In this document: positions 1 to 9,377 of the stretch, piece after piece
Layout of the letters: each line of letters opens with the position of its first letter
Position numbering within the stretch: the stretch's first letter is position 1
Assembly: GCF_000485595.1 (NCBI RefSeq)
Contig: NW_014578443.1
Coordinates: 4,342 to 32,488 of the forward strand
Direction: 5' to 3'
From: Priapulus caudatus
Taxonomy: Eukaryota > Priapulida > Priapulimorpha > Priapulimorphida > Priapulidae
Length of the DNA: 28,147 nucleotides
Notes under the pieces: model-generated
The model's database searches: none
Told to the model about the DNA's origin: nothing
The model's input: the letters and a program-made list of their open reading frames with translations, nothing else
Program-made: the position numbers and the translations under genes

Positions 1-3000
1 CTGCTTGTTCTCTTCTCATTTCTCTGCTGCATGTTCTTCGCGGCTGTCTAACGACTGTCTGTGTAGATGATAAAGCCTTATGCGCGCTGCATTGATCAGT
101 GATATAGTCTGTCTATGTAGAGCTCTGAAATCTAGGACCTTCTGCGGTGTCTGATTGAGGTTAATGCCTCAGTATGTCTTCTATATGCACGCAGGCGCGC
201 ATTGACACATAAATTTGACTCAAACTCTCCTTGCACCAGCAGGCAACACCCGTCCATTTTGGCCTCTGAAATCGCGAGAATATAGCCACAACTGGTCTTG
301 TCCATTCGTTTGATGGACGTTTGCGTGGATCGTGCACTGGTGTGAAAGCTCAAAAATATCTTGCTTCAGCAAAGATCCCCATATCATGATCTGACACCGG
401 GAGTGTGAGCTTGGGATCTGTGTTTTGTGTTGGAGTAGTGTTGTCTGACTCACCCCCGCAATTCATTGCCGCCAAAAAAGGTCCGTGTTTCTAAAGTATG
501 TCAATTAAATGAAAGTATGCGCCCATCCATGACACTTGGGTCGAGCTGGCATAGAAGCTGCAGCCTATATAGTGAGCGTTCCTACTCGCTGCTCCAAGTT
601 CAAACTCCTTGCTGATTTCCATGCGTAAGTATGGCGCATGCCTATCGACTCGAGGTGAGACATGACGGGGTAAGGAAAGAAACTCTCTCCGACTCTCAGT
701 TGATCTTCATTTCACATTTATGAGACTAAAGAGAGCCGCCTGCTGTGCGAACTCCGATAGAAGACTCGCTTTCTGCTTCGGTGAGGTTTTTCTCCATTTC
801 CTTCTTGGATTAACCTCAGTTGTGACATTGACACCACTCCGAGGATGCTTGCTAGTCATTACAGAAGATGACTCCATGGATGAAGATGGCGGTTCAGTAC
901 GGTTCCTCCTGATTCCAACATATCTTCTTCTATTCTGCGCAGCCCTCAGCGCACTGAGAATGGAAAGTGAAGTTTTTTGTCGCCTGTTGTGTCATTGAAA
1001 TTCTTGCTCGATTGCCAACTACGGCTTATATAGGCATCAGCGACTGGACATGAAGTTATAACTATATCTCTCATCTGCATGGAGAGAGTCAGTTGTATAC
1101 AGAGAAATAATGGACACATAGTGTTGGGCTGACTGATGAGAACCCACTGCCACTTGGCCTACTGCTGCCAAAGACCGATAAAGTGGCTGAACCTGTTGTG
1201 GAAAAATCCCGATGAGGTCTGCAGTCTATTCATTCTAGTCAATTCAGTCCAGTTGTTACAGATAGATTGCCTTGGGTTGACTGAGGATATACAAAGCTGC
1301 AATTAAATGCGTTTCATGAGCTTGCTGGCATTTCTTCAAGAGAGTTCATCCCACCTTCTTCACCCAAATGGTGAAACAACGGCCGTCTTCCGAAGTTGGG
1401 ACCCAGGTATGCAGTAAGTGTACCTTTTGATCCTACCGTTCAAATGTTCACGATGTGCTTTGAAGTTACACGCACATAGGCTGCCACAAAATGGGAGCGG
1501 GCACTCGTTGCTGCGGATCCGTTTGTATCGATCCTGTTGAGTAATTCTCTATGGACTGCGGCATCGTCGTTCCCATAACCTTACCCCCATGATGCTTCTC
1601 TTAGTCATAGCTGCCCGAGGACACAATCAGCATCCATCCTACGGTGTTGCCGATTCCTGATTGCATAATTATAGCGATGTGACTGAGTCGCTCTTGGTCA
1701 TTAATCCGGCTATTCTCTACACCAGAATTCCATGGGCAACAGTGTTCTCATGGTCACAGAGTTATCAAACAATCCTAATGATCTCTTTAGAAATTCCCAG
1801 GAAAAGTACATACTTCGAATTCACTGATAAATCGTAGAACAATGGTTCACGCTCACCTAAGAAAAGTGTTACAATGCGCGCATTTCTTCATATCTAGGTG
1901 TTTGTATGCTGCCGCTGAAGAGTGAGTATCTATCGTGTGTAACATGCTGCAATCAGCTGATCCCTAACTTAGTTTTCAAGCAATATAGCCCTGACTGATC
2001 CGCAGGAAGGATTCAGTGAGGTGGGTGCTGCGCCAAGCTTTCCTGAAATTGTTCATGTCTATCGTCCGGAGTAAGGATATCCCAGCTCTACTGCGATTCT
2101 CTGAAACTTCAGAATCTGTGTGTCTGTGTACATGTTCACGAATTGCAAGAGAACACTGCGACACGGATGCCGGAAACGGTCTGCATGCAGATCGAGGTCA
2201 AATGAGTACCAGATATTCCTCCTATGAGGTCGAGGAAGCAGAGCTTTAAACCATGTGTTTTCCTCCACTCTATCTCGAGGGGACGTTCCAGGTCATTGCA
2301 ATCGGCCTTGGATGCAACGGGATTATGGTCTAGAACAATTGCCAGACCACAGACCACAAAGACAACGGTAGTAGTGCACAGGTCTATCTATTCCAGCCCT
2401 ATCTCTGTGCGATCGTCAATGCACTTTGTAGATACTGCTGAGAGTACATTTTCAAATGAATGGACTCTGATCATTTGGCCAGCACCAGGTCATTCTTGAC
2501 ACACTACGTTTAGAACAACGGCAAGATATTTCCTTGGAAGATCGTACTTTGGCCATAATTCATATAATCTGCTGATTGTGATGGATTCACGTTTATGTGA
2601 TGACTAATCCTAAGCTTCTTTGTTCATCTACACGCATTCATGATGGCAATTTGTGTTCGAAATCGTCCTTGTAGATGGGCTTTCTTCTTCCAGGTGTTCT
2701 AGACGTTGGGATCTTTATAGTGAGTACCATATATACGTGGTTGTCTCTCCTGAGCCAATGGTCACCGCGGGTATTAACTGTATTTACATTCATCTCTCTA
2801 GACAGGAGTTTAATATACTCCAACCCCTACTGTCTGAGTCCTTCGAGCTCTCCTAGCTGTTCCATTCAAACAGACACCAATACCTTTCCCTTCGAGTAAT
2901 AATGTTTCTCCCATCACTGATGCATTAAGTCGGTCTTTCATTGAATAAACTAAACTTTCCTAAAAAAACTGGATGTGTACGAGAAAAAATTCCCCATCAC

Positions 3001-3615
3001 AGTGAATACTGGCTCAGTGGACTCGTATCTTTGATGGTTATTCCATTTCTCATAATCTATGTGGTTGGCGATTGTGATGGGGATAGTCAATTAATCCCTG
3101 CCAGGGAGCTATCTATCATCTTTGATGCACGGTGGTCATGTGTGTCGCGCCGATTGTAAGCTTTGAAACGTGGTACATAAATCTTTGACTCAGGCTACTA
3201 CGGTGATTGACAAAAGTATTCTCTGAGTTCCAACGACATCAAAAGAAAAGAATCTTCTTCGAGCATTTATTTTCCTCTTCGCTTGGCTCTTAATCGATAC
3301 ACTCTTCTCATACCCAATCTTCTTCCTCACTGGATCTTCTATGAAAATACAGGGACATTGTTCTTTCCTTGGAGTGCGACTGTGAAAAAGCCTTTAAGGA
3401 AGGGATCTGGCCTGCACTTGCCGCATCACATGATTGACGACTCTGCTTCTCCCAATTGAATGGCTCTTATCTGAGTACATCACGGATGGGTTCAGGGCTT
3501 AAGGTACTTCAAAACATGAAGTTAAAGGAGTGTGTCCCAGGTGTCTCCTATCTAAGATCTCTTTTGGTGTTGGCCATGTCATTGAGTCTATATGTTTATC
3601 AGTGGTGTCGTGATC
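1..3615 (-). pseudogene. L: L1 mirror copy: decayed rhabdovirus-like polymerase (L) gene, minus strand
   Basis: Read on the minus strand, this stretch follows the same order as L1 copy 1 on the plus strand (3758-7206): the WPTPK segment (about 3560-3585), the DKSHS segment (about 3440), polymerase motif A ([10 protein letters not shown] readable near 3050-3080), motif C (near 2745, broken), the capping domain (about 1090-1560) and the FHTSARS segment (about 320-355). It reaches about 140 nt further toward the L 5' end than copy 1 does. Single-base insertions and deletions occur every 10-20 nt, so only fragments of 60-107 codons stay open. The TAG that truncates the capping domain in copy 1 is also present (1226-1228). 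Near motif A the bases match L1 copy 4 (17013-17038) better than copy 1, so this is not simply a noisy mirror of copy 1. It cannot encode a working polymerase. Confidence 0.85.
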
Positions 3616-3629
3616 TTGAGCTTCCAGTG

Positions 3630-3746
3630 ACGTTGGCCCAACGTCATATTGCCAACCGTGACCGTGCCAACGTTGGCCCAACGTTGGCCCAACGTCATAT
3701 TGCCAACCGTGACCGTGCCAACCAAATGCCAACGTTGGCCCAACGT
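3630..3746. repeat. Satellite-like repeat at the centre of the inverted repeat
   Basis: The near-palindrome ACGTTGGCCCAACGT occurs at 3630-3644, 3670-3684, 3681-3695 (overlapping) and 3732-3746. A 40-bp unit made of that motif plus a GCCAACCGTGACCGTGCCA-containing tail is present twice (3630-3669 and 3681-3720), exactly matching. Such self-complementary units can form small hairpins. It separates the two L1 arms and is not viral. Confidence 0.85.
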
Positions 3747-3757
3747 AAGCATGCTAT

Positions 3758-4893
3758 CTGGTACCTTAAGCCCTGAACCCATCCGTGATGTACTCAGATA
3801 AGAGCCATTCAATGGGAAGAAGCAGAGTCGTCAATCATGTGATGCAGCAAGTGCCAGGGCCAATCCCTTCCTTAAAGGTTTTACAGTCCGCACTCACCAA
3901 GGAAAGAACCAATGTCCCTGTATTTCTCAAGAAGATCAGTGAGGAAGGATTGGGTAGAGAAGAGCTGGTAATCGGATTAAGAGCCAAGGAAAGAGAAGTA
4001 AAAATCTCGGGAAGATTCTTCTCTTTGATGTCGTGGGAACTCAGAGAATACTTTGTCATCACAGAGTACCTGATCAAAGAATATTATGTACCACTTTTCA
4101 AAGGCTTAACAATGGCGGACAACATGACCACCGTGATCAAGAAGATGATAGATAGCTCCCTGGGACAGGGATTAACTGACTACTCCCAAATCGCAATTGC
4201 CAACCACATCGATTATGAAAAATGGAACAATCACCAAAGATATGACTCAACAGCCCCTGTATTCACTGTGATGGGGAAATTTTTTGGATTACCAGCACTT
4301 TTTTCTCGTACACATCAGTTTTTTAAGGAAAGTTTAGTTTATTACAATGAAAGACCCGACTTAATGATCAGTGATGGAGAAACATTATACTCGAAGGAAG
4401 GATATTGGGTCTGTTGGAATGGACAGCTAGGAGGGCTCGAAGGACTCAGACAGTACGGGTGGAGTATATTAAACCTCCTAGTACTAGAGAGAGAATGTAA
4501 AATACGTAATACCCGAGTGAACACATTGGCTCAAGGAGACAACCAGGTTATATGTACTCACTATAAAATCCCAACCGTTAGAACACCTGAAGAAAAAAAG
4601 CCCCTCATACAAGGAGCGATTCAGAACACAAATGCCATCATGAATGCAGTAGTCGATGGAACAAAGAAGTTAGGATTAATCATCAATAAACGTGAAACCA
4701 TACAATCAGCAGATTATATGAATTATGGCAAAGTACCGATCTTCCAAGGAAATATCTTGCCGTTGATTACTAAACGTGTGTCAAGAATGACCTGTGTGAC
4801 CAATGATCAGATCCATTCATTTGAAAATGTACTCTCAGCAGTATCTACAAATGCATTGACGATCGCACAGAGTAGCGCTGTAATAGATAGACT
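3758..4893 (+). pseudogene. L: L1 copy 1, RNA-dependent RNA polymerase part
   Basis: Best preserved viral piece in the window. An open frame of 388 codons (3785-4951) starts at a Met that is internal to L, so it is not the viral start; L homology begins near 3758. In order it shows DKSHS, the basic pre-A segment ([18 protein letters not shown], about 3980-4035), motif [11 protein letters not shown] (4211-4240), motif [12 protein letters not shown] (4421-4453) and motif C GDNQ (4535-4546). These are the palm motifs of mononegavirus polymerases, and the wording is rhabdovirus-like. All catalytic residues that I can identify are present. One extra base near 4889 breaks the frame, so the last 20 or so codons of the open frame are not viral protein. 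The 5' part of L is missing. This is an endogenous fragment on the right arm of the inverted repeat, with no viral promoter or neighbouring viral gene. Confidence 0.9.
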
Positions 4894-7046
4894 CTGTGCA
4901 CTACTACGTTGTCTTTGGTCTGATGTGTGTGGCAATTGTATCAGACCATAATCCGTTGATCCAAGGCAAGATGCAATGGCTGAAAGTCCCCTCAGAGATA
5001 GAGTGGAAGAAAACATATGTTAAAGCTCTGTTCCTCGACCCATCCATAGGAGGAATATCTGGTACCTCATTGACTCGATTCCTGATGAGACAGTTTCCGG
5101 ATCCAGTGTCAGAGTCTCTTGCATTCTGGAAACATGTACACAGACACACAGATTCTGAAAGTATTCAAGAGATAGCAGTAGAAGCTGGATATCCTGTACT
5201 GGGACCGATAGACATGAACAATTTCAGAAAGCTTGCCGAGCAACCCACCTCACTGAACATCCTTCCTGGGATCAGTCAGGGGATATTGCTGAAAAACTAA
5301 GTCAGGGATCAGCTGATTGCAGATGTTCACACGATAGAGAACTCACTCTTCAGGGCAGCCATACAACACCTAGACTAAGAAGAAATGGGATTGTACACAT
5401 TCTTAGTGAGCGTAGAACCATTGTTCCTACGATTTATCAGTGAATTCAAGTCTGGTACTTTCCTGGGAATTTCTGAAGAGATCATAGGATTGTTTGATAA
5501 CTCTGTGACCATGAGAAAAATGTTTGCCCGGAAATTCTGTGTAGAGATAGCCGGATTAATGATCAAGAGCGAACTCAAGTCCATCGCAATATTATCCAAT
5601 CAAGATAATGCCAAACCCGTAGGAGTGATGTGGACTTGCTCGTCCACTCGGGCAGATGAACTAAGAGAGGCATCATGGGGGAGTAAGGTTCATGGGACGA
5701 CGGTGCCGCATTCTATAGAATTACTCAACAGGATCGATACAAACGGATCCGCATGCAACGAGTGCCCAGCTCCACATTTTTGCTGCACCTATGTGTCTGT
5801 TAACTTCAAAGCACACGTGAACTTTGACGTAGGATCAAAAGGACCACTTACTGCATACCTGGGATCTTCAACTTCGGAAGGAACGGCGTTGTTTCACCAT
5901 TGGGTGAAGAAGATGGATGAAACTCTCTTGAAGAAAGCAGCAAGACTCAGAACAGCCATTAATTGGTTTGTATATCCTGAGTCCAACCCAGGACAATCTA
6001 TCTGTAACAACCTGACTGCATTGACTAGAATGGACTAGACTGAGACCTCATCGGGATTTTCCACAACAGGTTCAGCACTTTATCGGTTTGGCAGCAGTAG
6101 GCAAAGTGCAGGTGGGTTCTCATCAGTCAGCCCAACACTATTGTCATATCTCTCTGTAACAACTTACTCTCTCCATCAGATGAGAGATACTAATTATGAC
6201 TTCATGTACCAGTTGCTGATGCTATATAGCCAGATGATGGCAATCGAGAAGATTTACAATGACACAACAGGGACAAAAAACTTCCACTTCCACTTCTCAT
6301 GCGCTGAGTGTGTGCGAGAGATAGAAGAGATCATGTTGGAATCAAGAGAACCGTATGACCCGCCATCTTCATCTGGAGTCATTTCTGTAATGATAGAGCA
6401 TCCCCTGGAGTGGTGTAATGTCACAACTGAAGTTGTTATCCAAGAAGGAAATTGGAAAAAACTCACCGAAGCAGAAAGGAGTTTCCATGTCGGGTTCGCA
6501 CAAGGGGCTCTCTTCAGTCTCATGAATGTGAATGAAGATCAAGAGAGTGGAGAGAGTTCTCTTTACCCCGTCAATGTTCCACCTCGAGTGGTAGGATGGG
6601 CATACTTAGCAGGAATCAGCAAAGGAGTTGAACTTGGAGCAGGAGTAGGAAGCTCATATCATAGGCATGCAGCTTCTATGCAGCGACCCCAAGTTGTCAT
6701 GGATGGGGCATACTTTCATTTAATTGACATACTTAGAAACAACGGACCTTTTTTGGCGGCAATAAATGGGGGTGAGATCCAGACAACATTGCTCCAACAC
6801 AAACACAAGATCCCAAGCTCACATCCCTTGTCAGATCATGATATGGGATCTTTGCTGAAGCAGTATTTTGAGACTTTCCACACCAGTGCCAGATCCCACG
6901 CAAAGATCATCAAAGAATGGACAAGACAGATGTGGATATTCTCGGATTTCAGAGGCCCAAAATGGACAGGGTTGCTCTTGTGTGCAAGAGAGATGAGCAA
7001 AATCATGTGTCAATGCACCGTCTGCGTGCATATAAAGACATACTGA
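4894..7046 (+). pseudogene. L: L1 copy 1, connector and capping (PRNTase) part
   Basis: After the frameshift near 4889 a single frame carries L homology to 7046, interrupted by TAA (5298-5300), TAA (5376-5378) and TAG (6036-6038). The first two fall where copy 3 has Gln codons; the third falls where copy 3 has Trp. Capping-domain motifs of mononegavirus L are visible: RxxxW with VHGTTVP (5664-5708), YLGSST (5856-5873), Trp in INWF (5964-5966), the HR motif changed to YR (6081-6086), and DFMYQLLML (about 6198-6224). The HR histidine is the residue that takes the covalent RNA intermediate in this family, so this copy would be capping-dead even without the stops. After 6038 the frame stays open for 336 codons. 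The TGA at 7044-7046 comes where a segment present in copy 3 (27307-27340) is missing. Confidence 0.88.
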
Positions 7047-7945
7047 GGCATTACCTCAACTCAGACACCGCAGAAGGTCCTGATCAAGAGCTCACATAGA
7101 CAGATATATCACTGATCAATGCAGCCGGCATAAGCATATATACTACACCAAGACAGGTTAGACATGCCGTAAAGGAAATGAGCAAGAAGAAATGAGAAAG
7201 AGAAACCACAACACAAGTATCAGATTGGGTGAGAGAACCGAGAGGATCCCCAGTCATCCATGAGATTGGGATGTCAAACAGTAAAAGTCGACCTCTTATG
7301 ATGCCAATTGTACCCAGTTTATCAGATCCTTTAATATCAGGACTCCGTGTGATACAAGCTGCCACAGGTGCTTGGATGAAGCTAGAGGAATTGTTAACTC
7401 TCGTCCCCAAATATAGAGACTTCACTTGTGGAGGAGATGGATCAGGTGGCATGACGGCATACCTACTGAACCAGGGTCAAGAGGTGTCTTCAACAGAAAA
7501 ATGGATGTGATTGAGAATGCATTCAGAGGAACCAAACCATCCGAGCGATTAGCAATCTCAAACATGACTGACTCAGTTCAGAATAAGTGTGTAAACATGA
7601 AAACTTGTTGGGAAGAACAAGATGACTTAGTGGATGAGGATACCTGGAATTACTTTTCTCAGCTGATCGAAAAGCACAGACTAAATATTGATGTCCTCGT
7701 GTTTGACATGGAAGTCCGAGACTACGAGTCGATCCGGAAAATCAAGGACAACTTAACGGTGAACTTACACAGGTTATTGAGTCAAAAAGGAACATTGATT
7801 TTCAAGACCTATGGTTCATTCCTGAGTCATCATTCCATGTTTTTGAGGACCTGGTTTGTCTGTTTAAAACTAACTATCTTATTCACACGTCAGTGACTAG
7901 TAGCTTTTCATCGGAGTTGTATTGAGTATGCAAAAACAAGTGCAA
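7047..7945 (+). pseudogene. L: L1 copy 1, methyltransferase part
   Basis: Homology to L1 copy 3 continues in shifting frames from 7047. The SAM-binding motif GDGSGG lies at 7433-7450. After a frameshift near 7475 comes GVFN and then the methyltransferase core: an Asp in VLVFDMEV (GAC 7705-7707) and a Lys in TLIFKTYG (AAG 7804-7806), which fit the D and K of the K-D-K-E tetrad of mononegavirus L domain VI. A further frameshift lies in a T run near 7840. Recognisable L sequence (LVCLFKTNYLIHTS, SSFSSELY, then a TGA) fades near 7945. This is the only L1 copy that reaches the methyltransferase active site. The distal C-terminal domain is absent and the sequence runs into low-complexity DNA. Confidence 0.85.
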
Positions 7946-7984
7946 GGAAGAATCACCGCCAAACACATCATGATGGAGCTCATC

Positions 7985-8282
7985 TCGGACGGCTACGAAA
8001 GCAGCGAAAACGACGATGACAATGGCGACGGAGTCGAATATTGGGACGACTGAGGACCACTCCACGGCGACGACCACTCCACGACGACGACCCCCAGGGC
8101 GACGACCACTCCACGACGACGACCCCCATGGCAACGACCACTCCACGATGACGACCAACGAAGACGACCAGCGACGACGGCCAACGAAGACGACCAGCGA
8201 CGACGACCAACGACGACGACCAACGACGACGACCAACGACGACGACGACGGCGACTACGCCAAAAATGGGATTATTATACAA
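7985..8282. repeat. GAC-rich minisatellite
   Basis: Degenerate GACGACCA-type units, including a block of about 30 bp (CCACTCCACGACGACGACCC...) repeated at about 8070-8130, then shorter CGACGACCAA units to about 8255. All frames on both strands give low-complexity peptides (Asp/Thr/Arg-rich or Val/Gly/Arg-rich), so none is taken as a gene. It separates L1 copy 1 from L2 copy A. Confidence 0.8.
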
Positions 8283-8358
8283 GCGAAAATAAAATAAAAA
8301 ATTAAAATAAGCTAACATCGAATAAACAAATAATTTTTATTATCTTTTATTATTTGTT
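8283..8358. other. AT-rich linker
   Basis: A roughly 75-bp stretch that is almost entirely A and T, with A runs and TTATT repeats. It runs directly into L2 copy A at about 8359. No gene or element is recognised. Confidence 0.5.
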
Positions 8359-9307
8359 ATGGGGGAATCCAGACTGGCGGCTCAGATGGCAATGCTTCAA
8401 CTAAGAGACCGAATAACGAAGGACAATTCTAACCTGCGGAAGCTCATTAACAAGATATACAAGTCTGTATCATCAATCCCAATTGAGGAAGTCATTATAT
8501 TGGATGGGCAATTCTCAGGGACAGTCCACCACAGGATTTTCACAATGAACATGAATCGTTCTTGCTATGCGTCCACGAACTCCACCAAGAGAACAAATAT
8601 GAGCATCTCAACGAACCCTCTAGGGAGCCTCTCCGAAAATGGGAAAAACTATCCAATTTTCTTCCAAGAGGCGATGATCGTCAGGTCAGAGCAAGCGCAT
8701 CACCACAGCGTGAATAGTCGCTTTTGCTCAGCCTATCACTTCCATATCGGGTGCCCCAGCTGCCTAGTTGAGATCAATAAGGTCACATTAGATATCGAGA
8801 AAAAAACGAGTTAAAGTCGTAAGAGCACCCCCACGTTTAATCCTAAACAAGGACAGCCTCAATAGAGGGACGATCCCTATGATCAAACTACAACCATCAC
8901 ACAACCTCAGTGGACTTGATGAGAAACAATTAGCAAAAATAGGCTCCCAATCCGCTGGGTTCCTCGAGATGGGTGTGTGTGATTCCCACACGCAAGGACC
9001 ATCCTTTGAGTTTCTGGGAAGGGGTGGGACCAAGCACAATGTCTTCCTTCCAACTGACCCAACATCCTACTTGATAGGAGGAATGCTCTACATAATTGCT
9101 AAGAAGGTATGGTCTTCAACAAGATATCTGTCTCGGCAACTCGCCCTCCAGGAAGAGGTGACAAAGGAAAAGATCATCGAGCATTTAGACCAGGCCTTCC
9201 TAGACTCTCTTGCTGAGAACTCTCCAGCTATCGAGCTATTCTTCACCGGGCTAATCATCTCAAATCTTTACAGGCAAAAGATGATAGCTGCCCGCTTACT
9301 CCCTTAA
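8359..9307 (+). pseudogene. L: L2 copy A: capping-domain fragment of a second mononegavirus L
   Basis: Homologous to 9990-10860 and to 21470-22340, but clearly more divergent from both than they are from each other. It begins inside the capping domain, so the apparent start Met at 8359 is not a viral start. HHR (HR motif, 8527-8535) and FFQEAM (8659-8676) fit capping motifs D and E. An A7 run at 8800-8806 coincides with a frameshift: the first frame ends at 8814 and homology continues in another frame to TAA at 9305-9307. Short Cys/His spacing (HFHIGCPSC, about 8749-8775) is shared by all L2 copies. The remainder, 9308-9377, shows no recognisable coding content. The polymerase and methyltransferase parts are absent. 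Confidence 0.82.
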
Positions 9308-9377
9308 ATGGCTGCATCCGTGCCAACGACGCCACAAGAAACTGGTAAAGCCGGATACTCAGTACTACTAAGCCTAA

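Larger units (their letters stand above)
1..7206. repeat. Giant inverted repeat (arms 1-3505 and 3758-7206)
   Basis: The reverse complement of 1-3505 aligns along its whole length with 3758-7206. The innermost part of the arms, roughly 3452-3505 against 3760-3812, is a perfect inverted repeat. Outside it the match is interrupted by many 1-3 nt indels. The left arm runs to the window edge, so the repeat may extend further. The centre holds about 90 nt of extra L1 sequence (left arm only) and a short satellite. If transcribed, it could fold into a very long hairpin. A fold-back sequencing or assembly artefact is an equally serious explanation. Confidence 0.85.

Noticed and set aside
720-998. 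92-codon plus-strand ORF
   Set aside because: It is antisense to the mirrored L1 capping region (about 6240-6540 on the right arm) and has no similarity of its own.
3456-3776. A 106-codon ORF across the palindrome centre, and overlapping minus-strand ORFs starting with the same peptide
   Set aside because: The identical N-termini on both strands come from the perfect inverted repeat; the rest is satellite and out-of-frame L1.
3758-7945. An actual viral genome contig (infecting virus)
   Set aside because: Multiple stops and frameshifts, missing genes, retroelement and microsatellite neighbours, and several diverged copies on one molecule point to endogenous elements.
7883-8318. Minus-strand Val/Gly/Arg-rich ORFs of 76-117 codons
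   Set aside because: Translations of the GAC minisatellite in several frames; low complexity in all of them.
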